Positions 33,666 to 42,884 of a stretch of 64,000 nt of DNA are shown piece by piece. A program made the position numbers and the translations under genes. The DNA is from JBDTVS01 sp040007095 (GTDB lineage Bacteria; Acidobacteriota; Vicinamibacteria; Vicinamibacterales; CAVVIG01): the NCBI GenBank assembly GCA_040007095.1, contig JBDTVS010000073.1, positions 1 through 64,000 on the forward strand, given 5' to 3'. The notes beneath the pieces were generated by a model. It ran no database searches. It was not told the DNA's origin and worked only from the letters and a program-made list of their open reading frames with translations. The stretch's first letter is position 1. Every line of letters begins with the position of its first letter.

Positions 33666-34934
33666 GTGGACGCCAAGACTCGAGAGTATCGCCAGGCCAG
33701 GCAGAATTTCTTCACGCGCCACGGCTCGTCGTGGCCCGGCACGCTGAGCGACCCGTACGACATTCTCCCGCCTCTTGCGCTTCCGCGAAATGAAGTCGCG
33801 CTCTTGATGCAGGCTGCGTCGGATCTCGCGGCCATCTATCAGCGAACCCTACCGCTTCTCGAAACGCTGTCCGACCAGGCGCTGCTCGAAATGGGCGTGC
33901 CGCCTTCGTCGTTGAACGTCGTGCGTTGCAGGCTCCCTGGTGTTGCAGGCACAGTAATCGGACGGTTCGATTTTGCGCGAACACCGGCCGGATACAAGTT
34001 GCTGGAGTTCAACGCTGATAGCCCGGGCCTGCTCGTCGAGACCTTTTGCCTGAATGACGCGTTGTGTCGAGAAGCGGGGAAGGTCGATCCGAACGAGGGC
34101 GGCGAGCAACTTCTCAGCGTGGCCTTGCTCGACGCGATCCGGGCGGGTCAGCGGTATGTGGGCACCGGCGAACAGCAATCGAACACGTTCGTGACCGCCT
34201 GTGGCAGGTATTCGAGGGACACCGACGTTGCCAGATATCTTGTTGGCGTGCTGCAGCAACACACGCTCGTCGGCGCCAGATACGCAGCGATAGAGGAACT
34301 GTGCATTGACGGGAGCGGTTTGTACGATCCGCAGGGGAGGCGAATCGACGTGCTCCTGCGTGTGCTGCCCCTGCACTTCTTCAGGGATCGCCTGCCGTGG
34401 CGGAGCGGTCTTGCGCCACCGATCGACGCGGACGTGGAACAGACACTGTTCACGCTGTTGGAGACGCGGCGGCTCGCCGTGATCAACCCGCCTTCCTCCC
34501 TGCTGTTCGAAAGCAAGGCCCTGCAGGTTGTCATTTGGGGTCTGTTCGAAGGTCGTCTTTACTTCGACGATCGCGAGCGCGCACTGATCGAGGCGCACAT
34601 GCTGCCCACGTACTTGGATCCTCCGACTACGCGGGAGCCGCACGTGGTCAAACCCGTCCTTGGAGCAGAAGGAGACACGGTGTCCTTGGTGAACACGGAG
34701 CTCGGTTTGAGCACGCGCGCCGAGTGCACCTCGTATGCCGACCAGGCCATGGTCTACCAGCAGTATGTGGAACTGCCTGAAATGGAGCTGCTCACCGAGC
34801 TTGGCCCCAAGGTCCTTCAGCTGGTCGCGTCGTGCTTTGTCGTTGCCGGAAGGCCAATCGGCGTCTGCATGCGGGCGGGTGGGCCCATCACCGATGATTC
34901 CGCCTGGGTCCAACCGGTATGCGTGGCTGATTGA
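33666..34934 (+). CDS. Glutathionylspermidine synthase-like ATP-grasp protein
   Basis: Resembles the synthetase domain of glutathionylspermidine synthase, which joins a carboxylate to an amine with ATP. Seen are YKLLEFNADSPGLLVETFC near residues 108-126, LAVINPPSSLLFESKAL, the ATP-grasp-like HVVKPVLGAEGDTVSLV and the C-terminal FVVAGRPIGVCMRAGGPI. It lacks the amidase domain of the bifunctional enzyme. GTG 33666 (423 aa) avoids overlapping the upstream gene; earlier in-frame codons exist to 33540. The real substrate is unknown; glutathione need not be present. Confidence 0.75.
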   Translation: MDAKTREYRQARQNFFTRHGSSWPGTLSDPYDILPPLALPRNEVALLMQAASDLAAIYQRTLPLLETLSDQALLEMGVPPSSLNVVRCRLPGVAGTVIGRFDFARTPAGYKLLEFNADSPGLLVETFCLNDALCREAGKVDPNEGGEQLLSVALLDAIRAGQRYVGTGEQQSNTFVTACGRYSRDTDVARYLVGVLQQHTLVGARYAAIEELCIDGSGLYDPQGRRIDVLLRVLPLHFFRDRLPWRSGLAPPIDADVEQTLFTLLETRRLAVINPPSSLLFESKALQVVIWGLFEGRLYFDDRERALIEAHMLPTYLDPPTTREPHVVKPVLGAEGDTVSLVNTELGLSTRAECTSYADQAMVYQQYVELPEMELLTELGPKVLQLVASCFVVAGRPIGVCMRAGGPITDDSAWVQPVCVAD

Positions 34935-34939
34935 AGGCC

Positions 34940-37900
34940 TCAACGGCCTGTCGAACAGCTCTCCGCCGCCGCGGTGGAGTCGGGGTCGTCCGACGGAATC
35001 GGCAGGCCTGGACACTGACAGGCGAATGGAATGTCCGACGAGACATGCTCGCGCCACTCCTTGCGGCTCATGTTGCGGGTGAGCTTCGAACACAGGAGGT
35101 TCGGCCAGACGATCGGGGCGGACCACAACCTGATCGTCTTGTCATTGCTGCCCGAGGCAATGCGCGTCCCGTCGGGGCTGAAGGCGACGCTGGTCACCCC
35201 TGTTTCATGTCCCTCCATCGGCACACCGATCGGCTGTCCGCTTGCGGCATCCCATAGCCGCAGCATCTTGTCCGAGCTCCCGGACACGATGCGCGTGCCA
35301 TCGGGGCTGAACGCGACGCTTGTGATCGATCCGCCGTGTCCCCGCATCGGCGCACCGACTGGCTGGCCGCTCCGCGCATCCCAGACGCGCAGCGCGTTGT
35401 TCTCGCCGCCGGCGACGATGCGTGTGCCGTCGGGACTGAAGGCGGCGCTCCTCACTTTGTCGTCTTGGCTCCGCATCGGGGCGCCGACGGCCCGGCCGGT
35501 CTTCGCTTCCCACAAGCGCAGCGTCTGGTCGTCGCTCGCCGAGACAATGCGTGAGCCGTCGGGACTGAAGGCGACGCTGTTCACCACATCGCCGTGTCCC
35601 CGCATCGGCTCACCGATGGGCCGTCCGGTTTTCGCATCCCAGAGCCTGAGCGTTGTGTCCTTGCTTGCGGAGACGACCTGTGTGCCATCCGGGCTGAAGC
35701 CGATACTGGTCACAGCGTTTCCATGTCCGAGCATGGGCGCACCGATTGGCTGGCCGTTCCTGGCATCCCACAACCGCAGCCCGCCGTCGAAGTTGCCCGA
35801 GGCGATGCGCGTACCGTCGGGGGTGAAGGCGACGGCCGTCACTGCTACCTGATTTCCGGGTATGGGCGCGCCGATTGGCAGGCCACTCCTGGCATCCCAC
35901 AGCCGCAGTGAATTATCGAAGCTGCCCGAGACGATGCGAGCGCCGTCGGGACTGAAGGCGACGCTGGACACCTGATCGGTATGCCCCTTCAGCACGGCAA
36001 TCGACTGGCCACCAGTCGGATTCCAGAGCCGCAGCGTCTTGTCGTCGCCGGCCGAGACGATGCGTCTACCGTCTGGGCTGAAGCCGACGCTGTTCACCGC
36101 AGCCTCATGGCCCTGCATGGGCGCGCCGATCGGTTGGGCGCTCTTCGCATCCCACAGGCGCAGGGTCTTGTCCTGACTGCCGGAGACGATGCGGGCGCCG
36201 TCCGGGCTGAAGGCAATGCAGCCGACCCAACGCTCATGTCCCCGCATCGGCACGCCGATCGGTCGGCCGCTCGCCGTATCCCACAGCCGCAAGGTGCTGT
36301 CCTCTCCGCCGGAGAGGATCCGGGCGCCGTCCGGGCTGAACGCGACGCTGGTGACCGATCCGGCGTGGCCCCGCATCGGTGCGCCGATCGCCTGACCGCT
36401 GTTCGCATCCCACAGGCGGAGCGTCCTGTCGCGGCTGCCAGAGACGATGCGGGTGCCGGCGCGATTGAAGGCGACGCCAAAGATGAAATCCTCGTGTCCC
36501 CGCATTGGCGAACCGATGGCGAGGCCGTCGTGCGCATCCCACAGGCGCAGCGTCTTGTCGTCGCTTCCCGACACAATGCGGCGGCCCTCGGCACCGAAGG
36601 CCACGCAATTCACCGAGTCTTCATGCCCGTGCATCGCTTCGCCGACCGCTTGGCCGCTCGTCGCGTTCCAGAGACGCAGCGTGCCGTCCTCGCTGCCGGA
36701 GACGATGCGTGCGCCGTCTGCGCTGTAGGCAGCGCTCGTCACGTAGTCCTGATGCCCTTTCATCGGCGCACCGATCGGTTGGCCGCTGTCGGCGTCCCAT
36801 TGGCGCAGTGTGTTGTCGAAGTTGCCCGAGACGAGGCGGGTGCCATCGGGACTGAATCCGACCGCTTGGACAGCAGAAGTCGATTCAATCACCTTCTCGA
36901 TCTGTTGGAAGGCATGCACCTGGGCGCCCATTGCGCCTTCGATCTCGACATGGGGCGCAATGCTGTGCGCCGCCAGCAGCTTCAATAGCCCAAGGACCGA
37001 TCCGCCGGCACGGGCGCCTGTCAGCGTCGCCTGAGCGTCGGCGTTGAGGCGAAGAGCCGTTGCCTGCCTGAACTGCTGCTCGGCGCGCCTGGATTCACGG
37101 CCCGCCTTCACGGCGAACCAGCCGGCCAATAGCGCCACTCCGGCGACGGAAAATGCGAAGGCGATCAGCTGCCGGCCGCGTTTCTTGAGCCTGGCGGCAT
37201 CGGCCTCGGCCCGGGCGGTGGCGCGCAGTTGCTCGGCAGCCAGCGTTTCTGCCGCCGTCTGCCTTTCAAGCGCCGCCAGCACCATTGCCTGGCGGTGTCG
37301 CAGTTCTTCCTCGATCCGCTGAGCATCCCGTTCCCGGGAGGCCACAAGGAACTCGGTGGCCTGTTCGAAGCCCGAAGCGTAGCGCCGCGCCCACGCTGTG
37401 TTGGGCGCGTCGCGCTCTTGCCATTGCCGGGCATAAGTCAGGTCGGGCTCGCCCCAGAGCCCTGCTTTGCCGGCGAGGTGGAGCCGTGCCGCCTCGACGA
37501 GTCGCAGATAGGTGGCGCGGGACTCGGCTTCCTCCTCCACCCAGGTCCGCAATCGTCCCCATTGGCGAATCAGGCTCTCGTGGGAGATATCGATCACCGA
37601 ATCAGTGTCGAGCGCGACGCCGTCGGGCGGCATGAGAAAGGAGCGGCCGGGCGCGCGGAACACGTCGATGACCGGCGTCACCTCGGTCGGATTCACGTTC
37701 GCGATTGCGGCAATTCGCGACAGCGACGTTGGGCAGCGGATCTCCCGGTTGTCAGGTCCCCTTTCGGTGAGGCACTTGAACAGCCGTTCGGCGACCGTGC
37801 GGTCGCGGTCGCTTGTGAGCGCCCCGAAGGCTTCATCTGCGTGCCGCGACAGGGCCGCCGCCATGCCGCCGATCGCCTCCATGTCGACGAGATCGATCGG

Positions 37901-38746
37901 CCGGCCGTCCTGATCCTCGTGCTGCCAATGGTCCCAGGCGCGCATCAGCGCGTGCTGGAGAACCGGCAACTGGTCGAAGTCGTCGCCGATGTCGTTGAGC
38001 AGGCGCTGCACCAGCCTCGGCGCGATGCGCCCGCCGCGCACGCCGATCGGGCCGGTGATGACGGCTTGCAGTTCGTCACGCGTCAGCCGCGGGATCAAAT
38101 ACTGGCTGTTGCTGATCGCCTCAGGCAAGCCTCGGAACCTGTCGCAGTCGCCGATGAAGTCCGATCGCATCGTGATGACGACGTAGATCGGCAGCTCGGT
38201 CTGCCGTGCCGCCTCGAGCAGCAACTTGACGAACGCCGGCGCCTCATCGCCGGCATCGCGTTGCTTGGCCAGGTTCGCGAAGCGGAACAACTCTTCGAAC
38301 TGATCGACGAGGATCAGCAGATTCTCGTGCGGCGCCAGCCGGGCGAGGCGCGTGATCTCGAGCAGACCCAGACTGCTGCGCCGCAGCGTCGTCTCGACAA
38401 CTTCCTCCGCGGCTGCCTGCGCAAGGTCGAGATGCGCCAGCACGCCGGTTTCGACGATGGCCCGGGCGAGAAAACCGATCGGGTCGTCTTGCGGCCGCAG
38501 CGTGGCGATGCGCCAATGCGTGCCGGCGCCGGCCATCAGGCCGCCCTCTAGAGACGGCAGCAGCCCGGCCCGCACGAGCGACGATTTTCCGCTGCCCGAG
38601 GTTCCGACCACGGCCAGAAACCGCCCGCCGGCCAGGCGCCGCACCAGTTCGTCGCTTTGACGGTCCCGGCCAAAAAAAAGGTCTGCCTCTTCCTGCATGA
38701 AGGGGCGGAGACCGGGGAACGGATTGGCGCGGGCGCGGCTGTGCAT
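34940..38746 (-). CDS. nSTAND-type NTPase with membrane helix and 14 WD40 repeats
   Basis: A 1268-aa signalling NTPase. Residues 8-30 (NPFPGLRPFMQEEADLFFGR) lead into Walker A GTSGSGKS (48-55) and Walker B LLILVDQFEELF (143-154), the DQFEELF form typical of nSTAND1 proteins. A winged-helix/helical region extends to about 465, a coiled coil to about 525, and one hydrophobic helix spans 527-547. From about 626 to 1227 there are 14 WD40 repeats of 42-43 residues ending in LRLWD, enough for two seven-bladed propellers. The C-terminal tail (SRKEWREHV, then a Cys/Pro-rich end) is a recurrent cap in such proteins. It lies 2 bp downstream of the TIR gene. Likely a sensor/oligomerising partner of the TIR protein, in defence or stress signalling; this is inference. 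Confidence 0.85.
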   Translation of the reverse strand: MHSRARANPFPGLRPFMQEEADLFFGRDRQSDELVRRLAGGRFLAVVGTSGSGKSSLVRAGLLPSLEGGLMAGAGTHWRIATLRPQDDPIGFLARAIVETGVLAHLDLAQAAAEEVVETTLRRSSLGLLEITRLARLAPHENLLILVDQFEELFRFANLAKQRDAGDEAPAFVKLLLEAARQTELPIYVVITMRSDFIGDCDRFRGLPEAISNSQYLIPRLTRDELQAVITGPIGVRGGRIAPRLVQRLLNDIGDDFDQLPVLQHALMRAWDHWQHEDQDGRPIDLVDMEAIGGMAAALSRHADEAFGALTSDRDRTVAERLFKCLTERGPDNREIRCPTSLSRIAAIANVNPTEVTPVIDVFRAPGRSFLMPPDGVALDTDSVIDISHESLIRQWGRLRTWVEEEAESRATYLRLVEAARLHLAGKAGLWGEPDLTYARQWQERDAPNTAWARRYASGFEQATEFLVASRERDAQRIEEELRHRQAMVLAALERQTAAETLAAEQLRATARAEADAARLKKRGRQLIAFAFSVAGVALLAGWFAVKAGRESRRAEQQFRQATALRLNADAQATLTGARAGGSVLGLLKLLAAHSIAPHVEIEGAMGAQVHAFQQIEKVIESTSAVQAVGFSPDGTRLVSGNFDNTLRQWDADSGQPIGAPMKGHQDYVTSAAYSADGARIVSGSEDGTLRLWNATSGQAVGEAMHGHEDSVNCVAFGAEGRRIVSGSDDKTLRLWDAHDGLAIGSPMRGHEDFIFGVAFNRAGTRIVSGSRDRTLRLWDANSGQAIGAPMRGHAGSVTSVAFSPDGARILSGGEDSTLRLWDTASGRPIGVPMRGHERWVGCIAFSPDGARIVSGSQDKTLRLWDAKSAQPIGAPMQGHEAAVNSVGFSPDGRRIVSAGDDKTLRLWNPTGGQSIAVLKGHTDQVSSVAFSPDGARIVSGSFDNSLRLWDARSGLPIGAPIPGNQVAVTAVAFTPDGTRIASGNFDGGLRLWDARNGQPIGAPMLGHGNAVTSIGFSPDGTQVVSASKDTTLRLWDAKTGRPIGEPMRGHGDVVNSVAFSPDGSRIVSASDDQTLRLWEAKTGRAVGAPMRSQDDKVRSAAFSPDGTRIVAGGENNALRVWDARSGQPVGAPMRGHGGSITSVAFSPDGTRIVSGSSDKMLRLWDAASGQPIGVPMEGHETGVTSVAFSPDGTRIASGSNDKTIRLWSAPIVWPNLLCSKLTRNMSRKEWREHVSSDIPFACQCPGLPIPSDDPDSTAAAESCSTGR

Positions 38747-38748
38747 GG

Positions 38749-40236
38749 CTAGGGTTTCAACTGATCAACGAAATCCCGCAGGAGCCCGGGCTCGAATTCG
38801 CCGTCTGGACGGATGATGGGGAGCTGGTGGGTTCTGAAGGTGACCTTCGCGGGATCCGGGAGCTCGGCGAGGTAGAGAGATGCGGCCTTGTACGGCTCGG
38901 TGCGCCCCAGCCCGAAGACCTTGTTCAAGTCGCGCAGCATGGTGCGCAGCCAGCCTTCTTTCGCCTGGCCCCAGAAAATGAGCACGCCCTCGCACTCCTT
39001 GAGCGTCTCGTAGTGCTCTTCTCGTATCTGGTCCGCATCTCCATCGAAGAGCGGGAGCCGCACTTCCAGCGACTGGGCGAAGAGGAAATCCTGAATCGGC
39101 GCCACGGTCGCGCGATCGAGCGGGTCGCAGATCAGATAGACCACCGCCGCGGCCGCGCCGACGACCGCCTGCGCCGCCTTCGGCGCCGGGCTCAGACGAT
39201 CCAGCACCAGCGTCTTGAGGGCCTCGATGGTCTGATTGGCGAGCACGTCCACGCGGCCACTCTCCGAAGAAGGCTTCTGCACCAGCTCGATCAGCGCGGT
39301 GAGGCGGGGATCTCGAGGCTGCGCCTCCGGCGCGAGCCAGAAGATGCGCGCCGCGGTGCTGTGTGACGCCTGATAGATGGAGGCATCGCTCTGCAGCTCG
39401 ATGATGGAATGCTCGTCGCCCTCGGGCACGAAGCCGTACTGTCTGCCAATCAGGTGAATGGCGACCTTTGCATCCCGCAGGGCGGCGACGAGGCGTTCGC
39501 GCACACCGGCGGCGTCGAGCGGCGGAGCCCCCGCCGGTTCGACCCGATAGTTTCGTGCCTCCAGCTCGCGCCGCAGCTTCTCGCGCTCTTCCGCCAGATC
39601 GCCCGTCGTCCACGCCAGGAACACCGTGCCGGCGGCCGCAACCGGCGATGGGGCCGCGGCCGACGCACCGCCCGCCGCGGCCATAGCTTGCAGCAAACGC
39701 GAAAGATCCTGCGCGACATCGTCGACCCGGGCGCGGAAGACCTGGAGCGCATCCGCGCTCGCATCGATCAGCAGATCCCGGGCGCGGCCCGAGGCCGGGT
39801 CCACGCGATAGAACTGTTCGCCGAGCACGTCGTCGAGGAGCGGCGGCAGGACGCTGCGCTCGACCGGGAGGCGGAGCACCTTGACGACGCGCTGGAGGTT
39901 GCCGACCCGCAGATTTCCCCGGTCCCGGGCGGCCTTGGTAAAGCCGACCAACTCGCGGTTGCACCATTCAGATTGCATGTATCCCGGGGAGATGACCGAG
40001 ACCAGCACGGCGGAACTGCGCAACTGCTGCTCGATCTCGTCGGAGAAGACCACGGCTTCGGTCAACCGCTTGTCGCGCCACACCCTGGTGCGCCGTCCGA
40101 CGTGCACGTTGACAAAATTCTGCAGCTGCTCGTGAAAAATATCGACCCAGCCACCGCGAGGATCGCCGAAGGGCTCGTTGTCGATGTGGCTGTAGCTGAT
40201 GAAAATCTCGTTATCGTAGCCGCTGACCAGGGACAT
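38749..40236 (-). CDS. TIR / DUF4062-like / TIR-like three-domain protein
   Basis: A 495-aa soluble protein with three Rossmann-like signalling domains. The N-terminal TIR (about 8-160) begins NEIFISYSHIDN and has SEWCNREL at 89-96; Glu95 sits where the NADase Glu is found in active TIRs. The middle domain (about 203-300, TVFLAWTTGDLAEEREKLRR then VAIHLIGRQYGF) matches the DUF4062 pattern. The C-terminal domain (about 365-490, VVYLICDPLDRATVAPIQDF, CEGVLIFWGQA, GWLRTMLRDL) is a second, divergent TIR-like fold lacking an obvious catalytic Glu. It is the first gene of a two-gene unit with the WD40 STAND protein. No promoter is clear in the 105 bp upstream. Confidence 0.82.
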   Translation of the reverse strand: MSLVSGYDNEIFISYSHIDNEPFGDPRGGWVDIFHEQLQNFVNVHVGRRTRVWRDKRLTEAVVFSDEIEQQLRSSAVLVSVISPGYMQSEWCNRELVGFTKAARDRGNLRVGNLQRVVKVLRLPVERSVLPPLLDDVLGEQFYRVDPASGRARDLLIDASADALQVFRARVDDVAQDLSRLLQAMAAAGGASAAAPSPVAAAGTVFLAWTTGDLAEEREKLRRELEARNYRVEPAGAPPLDAAGVRERLVAALRDAKVAIHLIGRQYGFVPEGDEHSIIELQSDASIYQASHSTAARIFWLAPEAQPRDPRLTALIELVQKPSSESGRVDVLANQTIEALKTLVLDRLSPAPKAAQAVVGAAAAVVYLICDPLDRATVAPIQDFLFAQSLEVRLPLFDGDADQIREEHYETLKECEGVLIFWGQAKEGWLRTMLRDLNKVFGLGRTEPYKAASLYLAELPDPAKVTFRTHQLPIIRPDGEFEPGLLRDFVDQLKP

Positions 40237-40341
40237 GTGTCTCTACCCGCCTGCCGTCGTGAAATCCTATGTCAGCGTGGCTGCCAATCGCGTGATGGTG
40301 CCCGCAGCGCACGAGCGCTCATTCGCATCCCTGGTTCGCGA

Positions 40342-41394
40342 TCAGTGGCGACGGCTCCAGAAGGCGTCCTGCGGCCATCTCCGCTCCCGACCATAGTAGC
40401 GTTGACGGACAGAAAGGTAGTGCCCGAAGGACTGTTGGACCTGCGCCGCGTAGCGCTCGAGCGCGCCGGAGTCTGCGCCGTTGCTTTCAGCGATCGCCTC
40501 GGCTGCCGCCATCCCGGACCGCATCGCGTTGACGATGCCCTGTGAAGAAAGGGGGTCGAACGAGCAGGCCGCATCACCGACGGCGAGCCACCCCGGTCCG
40601 ACAGCTTGGCTGAGGCACGCGCTGGTGGCCGAGAACACAAACGGCGGCGACGCGGCCTCACAACAGGTGAGCCGCCCGGACGTGTGCTGAGTCCCCCGAA
40701 TCTCGACATGCCGTGGGCGAAGATCCGCGTCCGTCAAGAACACCGTGATGAGTTGCCTGCCAGGCAGGAACGCTGAATACCACCACCCGCCCTGGACCGC
40801 CTCCACCATGGTGAACGAATCCACTTCAGTCGCCGCGTTGCGCAGGTCGTGGATGCTCGCGATGCCGACGAGCCGGTCGTAACGTATGCGTCGCGCGCCG
40901 TTCGCACGCGCCACCCACGACGCGCGCCCGCCGGCATCAACGAGAAACCTGGCCTGCAGGCGCTCCGGCCGCCCCGGTTGCTCTATCTGCAGCTCCCAAC
41001 CGTCCGGAAGCCTCCGATGCGAGATGAGGCGCGTGCCTTCGCGGATCACCGCGCCAACGTCCCTTGCGGCCGCGGCCAGCATGCGATCGAATTGCGCACG
41101 ATTCACGTGCCATCCGTGACCGTGGGGATTGAAGATGAAGTCGTTCGCCTCCAGGGTCGAACTGCCCCAGGCGGCACAGGTGCCGAAACTGGGCGCGTGA
41201 CCATCGCGGAGAAATCGGTCCCAGACGCCGAGCGTCGTCAGGGTCTCTCGCGCGATGGGTGGCAGCGTTTCGCCAATCCTGAGGTTCTGATAGGTCGAAC
41301 GCTCGAGCACGACGACTGACAGTCCGCGTCGCGCCAGCACCATCGCGGTCGCCGAACCGGCGACCCCGCCGCCGACAATCGCGACGTCAATCAC
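40342..41394 (-). CDS. lodB: LodB-like FAD-dependent oxidoreductase
   Basis: A 350-aa flavoprotein of the halogenase/p-hydroxybenzoate hydroxylase fold: IDVAIVGGGVAGSATAMVLA dinucleotide-binding motif, the RIGETLPP segment, and the second FAD motif GWLAVGDAACSFDPLSSQG. In LodA-type oxidases a partner of this kind (LodB) is needed to form the Cys-Trp quinone cofactor. The GTG start at 41394 overlaps the lodA stop (GTGA), so the two are translationally coupled; codons further upstream belong to a shadow of lodA. The pairing, more than the fold, supports the LodB call. Confidence 0.85.
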   Translation of the reverse strand: MIDVAIVGGGVAGSATAMVLARRGLSVVVLERSTYQNLRIGETLPPIARETLTTLGVWDRFLRDGHAPSFGTCAAWGSSTLEANDFIFNPHGHGWHVNRAQFDRMLAAAARDVGAVIREGTRLISHRRLPDGWELQIEQPGRPERLQARFLVDAGGRASWVARANGARRIRYDRLVGIASIHDLRNAATEVDSFTMVEAVQGGWWYSAFLPGRQLITVFLTDADLRPRHVEIRGTQHTSGRLTCCEAASPPFVFSATSACLSQAVGPGWLAVGDAACSFDPLSSQGIVNAMRSGMAAAEAIAESNGADSGALERYAAQVQQSFGHYLSVRQRYYGRERRWPQDAFWSRRH

Positions 41395-42839
41395 CGCTTC
41401 CGCTCGGTCTCGACACACCGATCGCCGCGGGCGGCTACGATGCCCAACTCCCACCAGTGTTCGACCATGTCTTTCTTGCTGTTGACGAGGTCGCGCGTCC
41501 ACGGCACTTGGGGTCCTCCCGTCTCCGGAAACACGGCGTCGGGCCGCTGAGAGGGCCACCAGCCAAAGTCGCCTTCCGACTGGCAATCGTAGAAGTCCGC
41601 CTGCCAGGGAAGGGCCATCTGTTTGGTGACGTCACCAGCTTCGACGTGCGTGTGATCCAGCCGGAACGGCTCGGAGCATGTGTACACGTCGCGAAGCAGC
41701 CAACCGGCCTCGATGCCGGGATAGAACGGTCCGCCGACGCAGGTGTCCAACGCCGCCCGGGTCAGGCCCTCCGGCGTGATCTCCGGGTCGACAGGAGAGC
41801 CCTTCCAGTCATTGACGAAGTCTCCATCGCTCCACTTCTTCATCATGGCGTGCTGCACCTCGGTCACGGTCTCGTTCTCTTCTTCCGTGTCCGACAACAA
41901 CTTGGGCATGTCGCCGCCACTGCCGCTCGACGGATGGCGCAGCCTCTTGAAGACGGCCGAGCGAAGGTCGGGGTCGCCGGGAGGCGGAATCAACGAGGAC
42001 AGAAAATCGTGGAAGTCGCCCGCTGCCTCGCTCACCCATTTCAGCGCCACGGTGCGCGCCAGGATCGGGTAGATGTCCTTCGTGAACGACGGCCGCTCGG
42101 GCACTTTGAAACCCGACGCGCGGACGGTCTTTTGCACCAGGGTGTCGTACAACGTGGTCGTCGTGCCGACTGGAGGCGCGAAATCCGGCGGTCCGACGAT
42201 GACCCATGCACCTGCGGCCGTGATCTCGGTGGTCGTGCCGTTGATCCGAACCTGAGCACTCACTGGCCCATCCGACACATCGTCGTACCAGCCGTTGTTG
42301 TTTGCGTAGTTCGGAAGCGCTTTGCCCGCCGGCGATTTGGAATCGCCGAATCCTCCCAGCACGATCAGGCGGCCATCCTCGTCGGTGCGGATGTCGCCGA
42401 GGGGCACCCGCTGACCCATGAACGTGCCCGTGTCGAAGCTCGCGGACTGGTGAGGTCCGACACGACGCGGGCCAGGATCGATCACCAGACTGGCGCGGTT
42501 CCTGACCGCGGCATTTCGGAGCGGCCTGTTCGCATCGAGCCCCTTGAACTGCTTGAACGCGGCCTTCTTGTTGGCGAGATGAACCGTCCACGTGATGCTG
42601 GCGTCCTTCTGGGTAATCTCTTGAACCAGGTGGCCCTCATTGTCGTACCCGAAGATCCGGAATCGCGCCGCCTGCCGTTTGATCCGGCCTTGTGCATCCT
42701 TGAAACCACCCTTGGGCGCGCTGGTTTCGCCGACCCGTTCGGGTCCGATCCAGAATTCCGACGGGCTATTGCCAACCCGGGCGATACCGATTGCCGGATA
42801 GATTCTCGCGGTTGTCACTCGCGTCAAGATGTCGCTCAT
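41391..42839 (-). CDS. lodA: LodA/GoxA-like CTQ-dependent amino-acid oxidase
   Basis: A 482-aa quinoprotein oxidase. The N-terminal RIYPAIGIARVGNSPSEFWIGPE, the DPGPRR segment and the C-terminal cofactor region are typical: Cys367 in DTCVGGPFYPGIEAGW and Trp412 in LPWQADFYDC correspond to the residues that form cysteine tryptophylquinone in known members. Known LodA oxidises the epsilon-amino group of lysine and GoxA oxidises glycine, both releasing H2O2 and ammonia; the substrate here cannot be told. ATG 42839 has AGAAAGG upstream; an earlier in-frame start at 42878 is weaker. It has no signal peptide in sight. Second gene of a three-gene operon. Confidence 0.88.
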   Translation of the reverse strand: MSDILTRVTTARIYPAIGIARVGNSPSEFWIGPERVGETSAPKGGFKDAQGRIKRQAARFRIFGYDNEGHLVQEITQKDASITWTVHLANKKAAFKQFKGLDANRPLRNAAVRNRASLVIDPGPRRVGPHQSASFDTGTFMGQRVPLGDIRTDEDGRLIVLGGFGDSKSPAGKALPNYANNNGWYDDVSDGPVSAQVRINGTTTEITAAGAWVIVGPPDFAPPVGTTTTLYDTLVQKTVRASGFKVPERPSFTKDIYPILARTVALKWVSEAAGDFHDFLSSLIPPPGDPDLRSAVFKRLRHPSSGSGGDMPKLLSDTEEENETVTEVQHAMMKKWSDGDFVNDWKGSPVDPEITPEGLTRAALDTCVGGPFYPGIEAGWLLRDVYTCSEPFRLDHTHVEAGDVTKQMALPWQADFYDCQSEGDFGWWPSQRPDAVFPETGGPQVPWTRDLVNSKKDMVEHWWELGIVAARGDRCVETERKR

Positions 42840-42884
42840 CTGAATCGTGCCTTTCTCTTCCGCCGTTGTCCCGAGCATCGCACC

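Noticed and set aside
35000..36900. 129-bp periodic repeats considered as a CRISPR array or satellite
   Set aside because: The period equals one WD40 repeat (43 codons) and the frame is maintained through all copies; it is coding repeat DNA.
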